A DNA stretch of 64,000 bases from DASYGT01 sp035999365 (GCA_035999365.1 DASYGT010000009.1:1-64000); one strand, 5' to 3'. Shown: positions 32,919 through 42,737, counted from the stretch's first letter. Notes: a model not told the origin generated them from the sequence alone. Made by a program: numbers and translations.

Positions 32919-34331
32919 ATGGGCAAGACGCTTGCCGAGAAGCTGTGGGATGCGCATCTGGTACGGAGTGCGGCGGGTGAACCCGATCTGCTGTACATCG
33001 ACATGCACCTGATCCACGAGGTCACCAGCCCGCAGGCATTCGATGGGCTCCGGCAGGCGGGGCGTCCGGTCCGCCGCCCCGATCTCACGCTGGCCACTGA
33101 GGACCACAACACCCCGACGGACTACACGCTGCCGCTGGTCGGCACGAGTTCGATCACGGACGAGGTCAGCCGCACGCAGATCGAGACGCTGCGCAAGAAC
33201 TGCGCGGACTTCGGTGTCCGCAACTACCCGATGGGCAACGCCGAGCAGGGCATCGTGCACGTGATCGGTCCTCAGTTGGGCATAACGCAGCCCGGCATGA
33301 CACTCGTCTGCGGCGATTCGCACACCTCGACGCACGGCGCCTTCGGGGCGCTCGCGTTCGGCATCGGCACCAGCCAGGTAGAGCACGTGCTGGCGACGCA
33401 GACGCTGCCGATGGACCGGCCGAAGACGATGGCGGTCACTATCAATGGCGAGCTGCCCAGCGGTGTGACGCCCAAGGACGTGATCCTCGCGGTCATCGCC
33501 AAGACGGGTACGGGCGGCGGTCAGGGCTACATGGTCGAGTACCGCGGCAGCGTGTTCGAGCAGATGTCGATGGAAGGCCGCATGACGGTCTGCAACATGA
33601 GCATCGAGTGGGGCGCGCGCGCCGGCATGATCGCACCTGACGACACGACCTTTGCCTACCTGCAGGGTCGTGATCATGCGCCGACGGGCGCCGACTGGGA
33701 TGCGGCGGTGGCGTATTGGCGGAGCCTGCGCACCGATCACGACGCCGAGTTCGACGCCGAGGTCACGCTGGACGCGGCGACGCTGAGCCCCTTCGTCACG
33801 TGGGGAACGAATCCGGGCCAGGGCGCGCCGCTCAGCGCGTCCGTTCCGTCGCCTTCCGATTTCGCCGATGCGGGTGACCGCGTCGCTGCCGAGAAGGCGC
33901 TCGTCTACATGGGCCTCGAGCCCGGAACGCCATTGCGTGACATCGCGATCGACACGGTATTCGTCGGGTCGTGCACCAACGGCCGGATCGAGGACCTGCG
34001 TGCTGCAGCGGCGGTGATCGACGGCCGTCACGTCGCCGACGGCGTCCGCATGCTGGTGGTCCCCGGCTCGATGCGTGTTCGCGTCCAGGCCGAGGCCGAG
34101 GGGCTGCACGAGGTCTTCCTTGCGGCGGGTGCCGAGTGGCGACAGGCGGGCTGCTCGATGTGCCTCGGCATGAACCCCGACCAGTTGACACCCGGCGAGC
34201 GCAGCGCATCGACGTCGAACCGCAATTTCGAGGGCCGGCAGGGCAAGGGCGGCCGGACTCATCTGGTGTCGCCGCTCGTCGCCGCGGCAACGGCGGTCGC
34301 CGGGCATCTCGCCAGCCCGGCAGAACTGTAG
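32919..34331 (+). CDS. leuC: 3-isopropylmalate dehydratase large subunit
   Basis: 470 residues, full length for LeuC. With LeuD it isomerises 2- to 3-isopropylmalate in leucine biosynthesis. The [4Fe-4S] ligands are visible: VFVGSCTNGRIEDL near 347 and GCSMCLGMNPDQL near 407. Substrate-binding LTLATEDHNTPTDYTLP near 60 and VCGDSHTSTHGAFGALAFGI near 130-149 are standard. RBS AGAGAAGG before ATG 32919. First gene of leuCD, controlled from the operator just upstream. Confidence 0.98.
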   Translation: MGKTLAEKLWDAHLVRSAAGEPDLLYIDMHLIHEVTSPQAFDGLRQAGRPVRRPDLTLATEDHNTPTDYTLPLVGTSSITDEVSRTQIETLRKNCADFGVRNYPMGNAEQGIVHVIGPQLGITQPGMTLVCGDSHTSTHGAFGALAFGIGTSQVEHVLATQTLPMDRPKTMAVTINGELPSGVTPKDVILAVIAKTGTGGGQGYMVEYRGSVFEQMSMEGRMTVCNMSIEWGARAGMIAPDDTTFAYLQGRDHAPTGADWDAAVAYWRSLRTDHDAEFDAEVTLDAATLSPFVTWGTNPGQGAPLSASVPSPSDFADAGDRVAAEKALVYMGLEPGTPLRDIAIDTVFVGSCTNGRIEDLRAAAAVIDGRHVADGVRMLVVPGSMRVRVQAEAEGLHEVFLAAGAEWRQAGCSMCLGMNPDQLTPGERSASTSNRNFEGRQGKGGRTHLVSPLVAAATAVAGHLASPAEL

Positions 34332-34340
34332 GAGGTCGAC

Positions 34341-34958
34341 ATGGACAAGTTCAGCGTGCATACCGGTACGGCACTCCCGCTGCGGCGCAGCAACGTCGAT
34401 ACCGATCAGATCATCCCTGCGGTGTACCTCAAGCGGGTGACCCGCTCGGGCTTCGAAGACGGCTTGTTCAGCGCGTGGCGCACGAACGAACCGGAGTTCG
34501 TCCTGAACCTGCCGCAGTTCCGGGACGCCTCCATCCTGGTCGCCGGTCCGGACTTCGGCACCGGCTCCTCGCGAGAGCATGCCGTCTGGGCGCTGCATGA
34601 CTACGGGTTCCGTGTGGTCATCTCGCCGCGGTTCGCCGACATCTTCCGCGGCAACTCACTCAAGGCGGGCCTGCTGACGATCGAACTGCCGGAGAAGATC
34701 GTTCATGCGTTGTGGGACGACATCGAGGGCAACCCCGCCATGCCGGTCACCGTCGATCTCGTCGAACGGCAGGTCCGGTGGCGCCCCGCGTCGAGCGCCG
34801 AGGACGCCGACGAGGTGCACGACTTCGCGCTGGACGACTACGCGCGGTGGCGTCTGCTCGAGGGTCTTGACGACATCGATCTGACCCTGCGCAACACCGA
34901 TGACATCGCAGCGTACGAGGGCACACGGAACCCGTGGTTGCCAAGCGTGACCGTCTGA
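34341..34958 (+). CDS. leuD: 3-isopropylmalate dehydratase small subunit
   Basis: 205 residues. RRSNVDTDQIIPAVYLKRVT near 15-34 and the phosphate/carboxylate-binding GPDFGTGSSREHAVWALHDY near 72-91 are diagnostic of LeuD. FADIFRGNSLKAGLLTIELP near 99 closes the active site with LeuC. It starts 9 bp after leuC with AGGAGG as RBS, so the two are one operon. Confidence 0.98.
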   Translation: MDKFSVHTGTALPLRRSNVDTDQIIPAVYLKRVTRSGFEDGLFSAWRTNEPEFVLNLPQFRDASILVAGPDFGTGSSREHAVWALHDYGFRVVISPRFADIFRGNSLKAGLLTIELPEKIVHALWDDIEGNPAMPVTVDLVERQVRWRPASSAEDADEVHDFALDDYARWRLLEGLDDIDLTLRNTDDIAAYEGTRNPWLPSVTV

Positions 34959-35105
34959 TCCGAGCACAGAAACCGCTCTGGGCAAGAAAAGTCTTGCGAC
35001 ACAAGCAGAATGCGTTGTTGTCGGCCCCGATACGTCCTACGGTGTCGAGCGAAGCGTCCGTACTTGGTGGGCGTGGTCGACAACGACTAGGTCCGGGGAG
35101 GACTT

Positions 35106-35678
35106 GTGCCAAACAAAGCTCAATTCGTCGAGATGCTGTCCGAGCGGTTCGACGGTGACAAGAAGCGCGCCGCGGCCGCACTCGATGCGGTCATCGACAC
35201 GGTGTACTCCGCGATCTCCCGAGGCGAGCGTGTCGCGCTCACCGGGTTCGGCATTTTCGAACGTCGTGAGCGCGCCGCCCGCATGGCGCGCAACCCCGCC
35301 ACCGGCGCGGCAGTGCGGGTGAAGAAGACTGCAGTCCCGGCGTTCCGGGCAGGTGCAGAATTCAAGGCGATCGCCAGTGGCGCACGCAAGCTCGCGGCAG
35401 CACCCGCCCAGCGCGCAGCCGAGGTCGCCAAGACCGTTGCGGCGGACGTTCGCAAGGCCGCGCCGGGCGGTAAGGCACCGGCGAAGAAGGCTCCGGCCCG
35501 CAAGACCGCCGCGAAGAAGGCGGTCAAGAAGGCGGCGGCGAAGAAGGCTCCCGCGAAGAAGGCGGCGGCGAAGAAGGCTCCGGCCAAGAAGGCTCCCGCG
35601 AAGAAGGCGGCGGCGAAGAAGGCTCCGGCCAAAAAGGCTGCAGCGAAGAGGGCTCCGGCCAAGAAGTCGGCGCGCTGA
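35106..35678 (+). CDS. hup: HU-type nucleoid protein with long Lys/Ala tail
   Basis: 190 residues from GTG 35106 with GGGGAGG upstream. The HU fold occupies about 1-92: KAQFVEMLSERFDGDKKRAA, VALTGFGIFERRERAARMAR, NPATGAAVRVKKTAVPAFRA. The rest is a histone-H1-like tail of KKAPAKKA/AKKAA repeats, as in mycobacterial HupB. It compacts DNA, and the tail gives extra binding and is acetylated or methylated in relatives. Monocistronic: a long upstream region after leuD and a strong terminator downstream. Confidence 0.96.
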   Translation: MPNKAQFVEMLSERFDGDKKRAAAALDAVIDTVYSAISRGERVALTGFGIFERRERAARMARNPATGAAVRVKKTAVPAFRAGAEFKAIASGARKLAAAPAQRAAEVAKTVAADVRKAAPGGKAPAKKAPARKTAAKKAVKKAAAKKAPAKKAAAKKAPAKKAPAKKAAAKKAPAKKAAAKRAPAKKSAR

Positions 35679-35697
35679 CAGGTTCGGCTCGACTGGT

Positions 35698-35723
35698 GGG
35701 TGTCGGCACGCGTGCCGGCACCC
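35698..35723. terminator. Terminator between hup and mutT1 (convergent)
   Basis: GGGTGTCGGCA at 35698-35708 pairs with TGCCGGCACCC at 35713-35723 (one G-T wobble) around a CGCG loop. It begins about 20 bp past the hup stop and can act in both directions. Confidence 0.85.
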
Positions 35724-35766
35724 ATCGGCATGCCGGGCCCCGATCGACCCGGGAGCCGCATTCGGG

Positions 35767-36645
35767 CTAGCGCGCCGGGGAAGCCTCGTAATAGTCGGCG
35801 CAGATCACGTCGCCGTCGACGGCCGACAGGACCCACGCGGCGCCCTTGCGGGTGTCGGCATGCTGAACGCCTGGGCTCAGCGCGTCGATCAGCGAGGGGA
35901 TCGTGACGCCCTGACTGCAGATGACGGTCGTGCCGGCGAGCTTGGCGATCAGTCCATGCACAGCGGCGAGGGTGGTTGCCGGGGCAGACAGGTAGGCCTC
36001 GTCGCCGAAGGTGGGCTCGATCTCGACCGGCAGCCCCAGCACGGCTGCGAGCGGCTCGACGGTCTGCACGCATCGCACCGGCTCGGCTGACAGCACCCGC
36101 TCGGGACCGAAACACCGCAGAATGCCGGTCATGTGTAGCGCCTGCTGGACCCCGAGGTCGTCGAGGGGCCGATGGACATCGTCGCCATGCCAATCCCGGC
36201 GCTTGCCGGCGTGGGCGTGGCGCACGAGCGCGACCACTGTGTCAGGCAGCGGGAGCGCGGCGAAGTCGTCGACCATGCCACGGTCGACGTCGTAGCTCAG
36301 CCGCTTCGTCGCCTTGCCCGGCGTCAGCCACTCGATGTCATCCACCTCGTCGTTGGCATCGAACGTGCCCCCCGTGTGCTGCATCGCCCAGTAGGTGACG
36401 GTCTTCGGTGCGTCGCCGGCGAGGTAGCGCACTCGGCCGATGCGGCGCGAGACGGCGACACTCGAACCGGTCTCTTCGCCGACCTCGCGAACCGCAGCGG
36501 CAAGCTCGCTCTCACCGGCCGCGAGCTTGCCCTTGGGCAGCGACCAGTCGTCGTAGCGCGGACGGTGCAGGACCGCGATCTCGACGGTGCCCCGCTGGCG
36601 CCGCCACAACACGCCGCCCGCTGCGGCTACCGGTCCCGGCGCCAA
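35767..36645 (-). CDS. mutT1: MutT1-like NUDIX hydrolase fused to histidine-phosphatase domain
   Basis: 292 residues. NUDIX domain about 1-135 with the Nudix box GKLAAGESELAAAVREVGEE-TGS near 39-61. Histidine-phosphatase domain from about 136 with VVALVRHAHAGKRRDWHGDD (RHAHAG replaces the usual RHG/RHA core) and VLSAEPVRCVQTVEPLA. This two-domain form is typical of mycobacterial MutT1 (Rv2985), which removes 8-oxo-dGTP and diadenosine polyphosphates. A TTG start 3 bp after the ppk stop is inferred because the Nudix beta strand begins at once. It is in an operon with ppk and cofC. Confidence 0.92.
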   Translation of the reverse strand: MAPGPVAAAGGVLWRRQRGTVEIAVLHRPRYDDWSLPKGKLAAGESELAAAVREVGEETGSSVAVSRRIGRVRYLAGDAPKTVTYWAMQHTGGTFDANDEVDDIEWLTPGKATKRLSYDVDRGMVDDFAALPLPDTVVALVRHAHAGKRRDWHGDDVHRPLDDLGVQQALHMTGILRCFGPERVLSAEPVRCVQTVEPLAAVLGLPVEIEPTFGDEAYLSAPATTLAAVHGLIAKLAGTTVICSQGVTIPSLIDALSPGVQHADTRKGAAWVLSAVDGDVICADYYEASPAR

Positions 36646-36648
36646 GGG

Positions 36649-38883
36649 TTACTCGCCGCGGTCCGCGAGCCGCTTCATCAACAGCTCCTGGAGATCGATG
36701 TGGGCGCGCGCGCCTGTACGCACCCACTCGCCGTCGCGCTGCAGGTCCCATGCGATGACCTCCGGCGCGAACGCCGTCGTGAGCAGGTTGCGCATGTGCT
36801 GGCGGGCATCTGGATCGGACACCCCACAGAGCACCTCGACGCGCCGGTCGAGGTTGCGGTGCATCAGATCGGCCGAACCGATCCAGTACTGCGGGGATCC
36901 GTCGCCGCCGAAGTAGTAGATACGTGAATGCTCGAGGAATCGTCCGAGGATCGAACGGACGGTGATGTTGTCTGACAACCCGGGCACCCCGGGGCGGATC
37001 GTGCAGAACGTCCGTACGAGCAGCTGGACCTGCACCCCTGCCTGCGAGGCGCGGTAGAGCGCGTCGATCGTCTGCTCGTCGACGAGGTGGTTCGTCTTGA
37101 ACTGGATGTGTGCGGGACGTCCGGCGCGGGCGTATTCGATCTCCTTCTCGATCCGGTCGATGAGGCCGGCCCGGATGCCTTGCGGCGCGACGAGCAGGGA
37201 GCGGTACTCGGTTTGGCGTGAGTAGCCGGTGAGCACGTTGAACAGGTCCGTCAGATCGGCGCAGATCGCTTCGTCGGCCGTGAACAGGCCGAGATCTTCG
37301 TACAGTCGAGCGGTCTTCGGGTTGTAATTCCCGGTGCCGATGTGCGCATAGCGCCTGATCTGGTTGCCTTCTTGGCGCACCACGAGAGCGGTCTTGCAGT
37401 GTGTCTTCAGGCCGACGACGCCGTACACCACGTGACAGCCCGCGCGCTCCAGCGCTCGGGCCCACTTGATATTGGCCTGTTCGTCGAACCGCGCCTTGAT
37501 CTCGACGAGCGCCACGACCTGTTTGCCCGCCTCGGCCGCGTCGATCAGGGCATCGACTATCGGCGAGTCGCCGGACGTCCGGTACAGCGTCTGCTTGATG
37601 GCCAGGACGTGCGGGTCGGCGGCGGCCTGCTCGACAAACCGTTGCACGCTCGTCGCGAACGACTCGTACGGGTGGTGCACGAGGACGTCGCCGTCGCGCA
37701 GGGTGGCGAAAACCGACTTCGGTACCTCACCCTCGGCGAAGCGAGGGTGGGTGGCCGGCACGAACGGGCGGTCCTTGAGGTGCGGCCTGTCGACGTTATA
37801 CACCTGCCACAGCGCGCTCAGGTCGAGCAGCCCAGGTACGCGCTGCACGTCCTCCCGAGAGACGTCGATCTCGTTGACGAGCAGGTCCAGCACGTCATCG
37901 TCGATGTCGTCGGTGACCTCGAGCCGGACGGCCGGCCCGAACCGGCGGCGGACCAGTTCACGCTCGAGCGCCTGCAACAGATCCTCGTCGCGATCCTCCT
38001 CGACTTCGAAGTCGGCGTTGCGCGTCACCCGGAACAGGTGGTGTTCGACCACCTGCATGCCGGGGAACAGCATCGGCAGGTGAGCCGCAATGAGGTCCTC
38101 GAGCGGCAGGAACTCCGATTCGACGGCCGTCTGCGAAACGACGACGAACCGGGGCACGTTGTTAGGGACCTTCACCCGTGCGAAGCGCTCGATGCTGCTG
38201 GCGACATCGCGGACGAGCACGGCAAGGTTCAGCGAGAGCCCTGAGATGTACGGAAATGGGTGCGCGGGGTCGACAGCGAGCGGGGTGAGGACAGGAAAGA
38301 CCTTCGTGCGGAAGTAGTCGGCCAACCGCGCCTTCTCGTCCTCGTCGAGGGCATCCCAACGCCGGATGTGGATCCCCTCGTCGGCCAGGCGTGGAAGCAG
38401 CACGTCACGAAACTGGAGGGCGTGCCTGTGGGCGAGCTCGCGCGAACGCTGAGCGAGCGTGGCCAGCACCTCTCGCGGGGAGAGGCCGTCGGCCGATTGC
38501 ACCTGCAGCCCCATGTCGGCACGACGTTTGAGCCCGGCGACCCGGACCATATAGAACTCATCGAGGTTGCTGGCGAAGATCGCCAGGTACTTCAGGCGTT
38601 CGAGCAGTGGCTGGTGCTCGTCTTCGGCGAGGGCAAGCACGCGTGAGTTGAACGCGAGCCAGGACAGTTCGCGATTGCTGAACCGGTCCGGCGGGAGGTC
38701 GGAGGCCAGTGGCGCGAAATCGTCCAGATCGCCTTCGGGTACGGAGTCTGCGGGGTCGATCGGGGGCTCGACGACCTCGGGGGCGGCCTGGTCCGTCGTA
38801 GGGGGCAGTGCCGTCTGAGCCGTCTGCCCGAGCTCAGCCGTCTGCAGCGCCTGCACCGGCGCGAGGGCCTGGGGACCGGTCAT
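36649..38883 (-). CDS. ppk: Polyphosphate kinase 1
   Basis: 744 residues. After about 70 variable acidic/proline residues, the N domain starts DRFSNRELSWLAFNSRVLAL. The catalytic core contains HIGTGNYNPKTARLYEDLGL near 490, which carries the autophosphorylated His, and YYFGGDGSPQYWIGSADLMH RNLDRRVEVL near 660. It makes polyphosphate from ATP reversibly. The ATG at 38883 is chosen (AGGA upstream); a GTG at 38913 would overlap cofC by 13 bp and has no RBS. In the operon cofC-ppk-mutT1. Confidence 0.96.
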   Translation of the reverse strand: MTGPQALAPVQALQTAELGQTAQTALPPTTDQAAPEVVEPPIDPADSVPEGDLDDFAPLASDLPPDRFSNRELSWLAFNSRVLALAEDEHQPLLERLKYLAIFASNLDEFYMVRVAGLKRRADMGLQVQSADGLSPREVLATLAQRSRELAHRHALQFRDVLLPRLADEGIHIRRWDALDEDEKARLADYFRTKVFPVLTPLAVDPAHPFPYISGLSLNLAVLVRDVASSIERFARVKVPNNVPRFVVVSQTAVESEFLPLEDLIAAHLPMLFPGMQVVEHHLFRVTRNADFEVEEDRDEDLLQALERELVRRRFGPAVRLEVTDDIDDDVLDLLVNEIDVSREDVQRVPGLLDLSALWQVYNVDRPHLKDRPFVPATHPRFAEGEVPKSVFATLRDGDVLVHHPYESFATSVQRFVEQAAADPHVLAIKQTLYRTSGDSPIVDALIDAAEAGKQVVALVEIKARFDEQANIKWARALERAGCHVVYGVVGLKTHCKTALVVRQEGNQIRRYAHIGTGNYNPKTARLYEDLGLFTADEAICADLTDLFNVLTGYSRQTEYRSLLVAPQGIRAGLIDRIEKEIEYARAGRPAHIQFKTNHLVDEQTIDALYRASQAGVQVQLLVRTFCTIRPGVPGLSDNITVRSILGRFLEHSRIYYFGGDGSPQYWIGSADLMHRNLDRRVEVLCGVSDPDARQHMRNLLTTAFAPEVIAWDLQRDGEWVRTGARAHIDLQELLMKRLADRGE

Positions 38884-38900
38884 GGGCGCATCCTGCCGTC

Positions 38901-39521
38901 TCAACGTGAACACGAGGTGACCGCTGCCGCTGCGGCCCGGGTCATCGGGCCCGAGCCGAGTTCGAGCGCGCGGAATAGGTCGGACTCGGTGTCGACATCT
39001 TGACGCAAGCCCGGCGCGCCGACCACCGAGAGGGCGTGCTGGGCATGCCGAAGCGCTGATCCGGCACCAAAACTGGGAGCGAGCGCCGTGCCGGGGCGGG
39101 CCGTCAGCAGCGTCGTCCCCTCGCCGCTCGAGTCCGCGACAAAGGCGGCGTCGGCACCGGCTGCGAGCCGCAGGGCCTCGCCCAGATGCTCCGGCTGTAG
39201 GGCGGGCAGGTCGGCGACAAGGGCCGCCACCCCGTCCCCGGGCCAGCGGGCGGCCGCGTACGCCGCGGCCTCGCGCAGGCCGGCATTGAGGCCCGGTTCG
39301 CCCTGAACGATGACCTCGGCGGCCTCGACAGCCTCGACGCCGTCAACGTCGGCCACGACGAGGATCCGGGCCACGCCCTCGGCGTGAGCGGCGGCGGCCA
39401 GCGTGTCGCCGCGGATCGCCCGAACCAGCTGATCGTGCGTGCGGGAATCGCGGACGGTGGACGCCAGCCGGGACTTGGCGGCGGGCAGCGCCTTCACCGG
39501 TACGACGACGGTCCACTGCAC
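38901..39521 (-). CDS. cofC: CofC/FbiD-like nucleotidyltransferase of F420 biosynthesis
   Basis: 206 residues. N-terminal VVVPVKALPAAKSRLASTVR is the GT-A nucleotide-binding signature with the Lys/Arg pair; VAALVADLPALQPEHL near 100 holds the metal-binding Asp; FVADSSGEGTTLLTARPG and FGAGSALRHAQHAL near 130-165 are the substrate-binding segments. It transfers GMP from GTP to phosphoenolpyruvate or 2-phospholactate to start F420 side-chain assembly; actinobacterial versions act on PEP (FbiD). First gene of the operon with ppk and mutT1. It links to the F420-dependent reductase at 26.2 kb. Confidence 0.92.
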   Translation of the reverse strand: MQWTVVVPVKALPAAKSRLASTVRDSRTHDQLVRAIRGDTLAAAAHAEGVARILVVADVDGVEAVEAAEVIVQGEPGLNAGLREAAAYAAARWPGDGVAALVADLPALQPEHLGEALRLAAGADAAFVADSSGEGTTLLTARPGTALAPSFGAGSALRHAQHALSVVGAPGLRQDVDTESDLFRALELGSGPMTRAAAAAVTSCSR

Positions 39522-39614
39522 TCTGCGAGTCTACGGAGGTGGCCGTCCGGCCGCCGACTGTCATGCATTCGCGGCGCTCTCGCAACGCTGGTGCATGATC
39601 ATCGCGTTTGCTCG

Positions 39615-42600
39615 ATGCGAGAGGAGACCACGAGTCCTGTGCTCTTCCTGCGCGGGCTGCTCTGGCGGCGTGGCTTCACCGCCGCCGTCCTGATGGTCGC
39701 GACGATCAGCGCCGCCGTGGCCGCAATCGGACCCCTCTACGCGCGCGCCGCGAGCGAATCGACGCTCACCGACGAGCTGCGAGCGGCAGGGGCACGCGCC
39801 GGGCTCTCCTTCAACTTCATCGGCCTCGCAGGCCACCCCGGCGCCGCAGCAGCTGACGGCGATCTGGCCAGGCGGAACACCGCCGCCGGCTTCGCCCCGC
39901 CGCTCGAGGCTCGCTCGGTGGTCATCACTGCCAAGGCCATGACCGATCGTGGCCCGACGAACAGCACGATGGCCTTCCGCTCGGGGCAATGCGGCGAAGT
40001 GACGTTCGTGAGCGGACGCTGCCCAGCAGCAGTGGGGGAGGCGATGGTCCCGGCGAACGCGCTCGCCACCGTCCCGAACTGGCGCGTCGGTGCGAACCTG
40101 ACGCTGCACCAAAGCATCAACACGAACCAGGGAATCGTCGAGGGTGCCGAGTACGGCGTCGTCCGCATCGTCGGCGTCTACCGCGCACACGACACGAGTG
40201 CGCCGTTCTGGTTCGGCCGGCAACTCTTCTCGTCGCAGTACGGCCCGGGAGTCTCGAGCGGACTCAGGCTCGGGGTTGACGCCGTGTTCGTCACCCGCGG
40301 GCAGTTCGACCGCATGCCGGATTCAATGCCGTACCAGCTGGGCGAGGACCTACCGCTAGTTCCGGAGCAGATTCGACTCGCCGACCTACCGCGGCTGCAC
40401 CTACTGCTGTCTTCCCTGCGCGCGTCGTATCCCAGCGACGCAGTCACGTCAGGCCGCCCCGGTCTGAACACCGACCTGGCCGCCGTCCTCGATGACGCCG
40501 CGCGGGACAAGCGGCAGGTGCAGAACGCCACGCTCGTCGTGGTGCTCGAACTCGCCGCGCTGAGCTTGCTCGTCCTGTTCCAGGTTGTCGGTGGCGCCGT
40601 CGAGGCACGCGGCGACGAGATCGCGCTCGCCAAGCTGCGCGGACTTCGGCCCGCGCGCACCGTCGCCTTCGCGCTACGGGAGCCGATCACGCTGCTCCTC
40701 CTAGCGGCGCCGCTAGGACTGCTCCTCGCCTACGCGGTGACCGGCGCACTGTCTCGGGCTGCGCTGGTCGCGGGTAGTCCCGTCCGGTTCACCACGCCGA
40801 CCGGCTGGGCCCTGGCAGCGGCGTTCGGCGGCAGTGCCGTGGCCGCGATCCTGGCCGCCGCGCGCACGGTCACCCGCCCAGTGCTCGAACAGTGGCGCAA
40901 CACCTCGCCCAAGCAGCACGGCAAGCGCCTTCTGTTCGCGCTCGACATCGGCTTCGCCGTCGTCGCCGTCGCCTCGGCGATCGCCCTGCGGGCGGGCAGC
41001 GCAGACCGGCCACGTGCCGTCTTCCTGCTCACGCCGGCCCTGATCGTCTCCGCCGTGGCGCTCCTCGGAGTCCGGGCGCTGCCACGACTCGGCCGGCTCG
41101 GGCTGCCCCGCACCCGGGCGTCGCGCCATGTCGCGATGTTCCTCGCGCTGCGTCAGACCGTGCGCCGCCCAGGTGGGCTGCGATTGGCTGCGTTGCTCGC
41201 CGTTGCCGCCGGACTGGCGACCTTCGCCGTGTGCGGGGAAGCGGTCGCCAAGTCCAATCGTGCAGCGCGAGCGCAGACCGAGATCGGAACGGCACAGCAG
41301 GTCGCCGTGCAATTCGACGCCGGACACGATCCGCAGACGATCGTCGATGCCGTAGATCCGGGTGGCCGCTGGGCCATGGCGACTGCCACGTGGGTTCCGG
41401 ACGGTTCGGTGGTCGTCGGCCCGACGATCATCGGGCCGCTGCTCGGCGTCGAACCGGCTCGCCTGAGCGCCACGAGCTACTCGGTACGTGGCCAGCAGTC
41501 AGCGGCATCACTCGCCTCGGCGATCACATCGGCTGTCAGCATCCCCGCGCGCTTCACCGGCACCCGGCTGCGCGCAAGGATCACCTCGCCCGGAATCGTC
41601 GGCGACCACTCCGTTGTCGAACTCGACTACCGCCGCGCCCACTCCACACCCGCCGCGATCCCCGCCGGCCCGTTGCTCACCGGAACGCACGACTACACGG
41701 TGACGGTCGACTGCCCGGACGAGTGTGATTTCACCGGCGTGACCATCGACCGGACCATTCACGCAGCGCCGTTGGTGCGCGGGTCACTGACGCTCGAGGG
41801 CGTCAGTGTCGGGGGCCCCGCCGGCTTCCGGCCGCTCGACGTGCGTTTGACGGACGCACGGGCATGGCGCGCGGACGAGCTCGGATTCACCTCGGCGCAG
41901 CAGATCACGGTGTCGTCGAGGGGCGTGACCACCCGGTTCGAGGCCACCAACGGCGCGTCACCCATCCTCGCGTACAACGACGCTCCGCTGGAGATCCCGA
42001 TCGCGGCCACGCCGAAGTCCGCGTCGGAGTCGAGCGCGGCAGGCAGCCTCGCCGACTACTCCAACGCTCTCGCGCGCTACCGGGTGCAGCGTTGGGCGAG
42101 CCCGCTGCCGGCGGTGCTCGACGCCGGCGCCATGGCGGATCTCGACTACCTGCGCGTGCGGCTGCCGAACGTCGTCAACGAGGCGTCCTGGACGGTCTGG
42201 CTCGGCCCCCACGCGCCGGCCGACGCAGTGGCACGTCTCACCGCCGCCGGGCTGCTGGTCGAGCACGTCACGACCGCACGAGCGCGGGTTGCGGCACTGG
42301 GCCGGCAGGGTCCCGCGCTGGGGCTGCTGCTGCTGCTCGTCTGCGCGGTTGCCGCGGCGATACTCGCCGTCGGCGGCACCGCGGTCGCACTGCTCGCCGA
42401 CGGCCGACGGCGATCGTTCGAGCTGGCGGCCCTGCGCGTCGTCGGCGTGCCACAACGCACGCTGCGCCGGAGTGCCGTGGTCGAGCAGGCGTTGCTGCTC
42501 GGCTCGGCCGTCGTTCTCGGCCTGCCGAGTGGCTACGCGGCGGCCGCGCTCGTGCTACCCGTGGTGCCCGAGTTCTCCGATACGACCCCTGTCGTCCTCC

Positions 42601-42737
42601 GCTACGGGCCGCCGATCGTTCTGGCCATCGCCTGCGTGGCTGCATTTGCACTGCTGCTCGCTGTGACGGCGGTCGTCGCCGGGCGCACGCTCGCGCGGGC
42701 CGCCGTGCCTGCCCGCCTGCGGGAGGCGATGCGATGA
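39615..42737 (+). CDS. FtsX/MacB-type ABC transporter permease
   Basis: 1040 residues. A membrane segment near 20-40 precedes a large extracytoplasmic domain. FtsX-type segments occupy about 300-440 (VVVLELAALSLLVLFQVVGG then ALAKLRGLRPARTVAFALRE) and repeat at the C terminus (GPALGLLLLLVCAVAAAILA, LAALRVVGVPQRTLRRSAVV, IVLAIACVAAFALLLAVTAV). A second large outer domain lies between. The layout matches LolCE/MacB-like mechanotransmission permeases rather than channel-type exporters. Start ATG 39615 is tentative; GTG 39639 is the alternative. Stop overlaps the first ATPase gene (ATGA). Confidence 0.88.
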   Translation: MREETTSPVLFLRGLLWRRGFTAAVLMVATISAAVAAIGPLYARAASESTLTDELRAAGARAGLSFNFIGLAGHPGAAAADGDLARRNTAAGFAPPLEARSVVITAKAMTDRGPTNSTMAFRSGQCGEVTFVSGRCPAAVGEAMVPANALATVPNWRVGANLTLHQSINTNQGIVEGAEYGVVRIVGVYRAHDTSAPFWFGRQLFSSQYGPGVSSGLRLGVDAVFVTRGQFDRMPDSMPYQLGEDLPLVPEQIRLADLPRLHLLLSSLRASYPSDAVTSGRPGLNTDLAAVLDDAARDKRQVQNATLVVVLELAALSLLVLFQVVGGAVEARGDEIALAKLRGLRPARTVAFALREPITLLLLAAPLGLLLAYAVTGALSRAALVAGSPVRFTTPTGWALAAAFGGSAVAAILAAARTVTRPVLEQWRNTSPKQHGKRLLFALDIGFAVVAVASAIALRAGSADRPRAVFLLTPALIVSAVALLGVRALPRLGRLGLPRTRASRHVAMFLALRQTVRRPGGLRLAALLAVAAGLATFAVCGEAVAKSNRAARAQTEIGTAQQVAVQFDAGHDPQTIVDAVDPGGRWAMATATWVPDGSVVVGPTIIGPLLGVEPARLSATSYSVRGQQSAASLASAITSAVSIPARFTGTRLRARITSPGIVGDHSVVELDYRRAHSTPAAIPAGPLLTGTHDYTVTVDCPDECDFTGVTIDRTIHAAPLVRGSLTLEGVSVGGPAGFRPLDVRLTDARAWRADELGFTSAQQITVSSRGVTTRFEATNGASPILAYNDAPLEIPIAATPKSASESSAAGSLADYSNALARYRVQRWASPLPAVLDAGAMADLDYLRVRLPNVVNEASWTVWLGPHAPADAVARLTAAGLLVEHVTTARARVAALGRQGPALGLLLLLVCAVAAAILAVGGTAVALLADGRRRSFELAALRVVGVPQRTLRRSAVVEQALLLGSAVVLGLPSGYAAAALVLPVVPEFSDTTPVVLRYGPPIVLAIACVAAFALLLAVTAVVAGRTLARAAVPARLREAMR

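Noticed and set aside
32886..34598. A 570-codon open frame opposite leuC (minus strand)
   Set aside because: Antisense shadow of leuC; composition is His/Arg-rich and no start signal. leuC carries every Fe-S and substrate motif.
35460..35678. Tandem repeats in the hup 3' end as a possible mobile or satellite repeat
   Set aside because: They encode the Lys/Ala tail normal for actinobacterial HU proteins.
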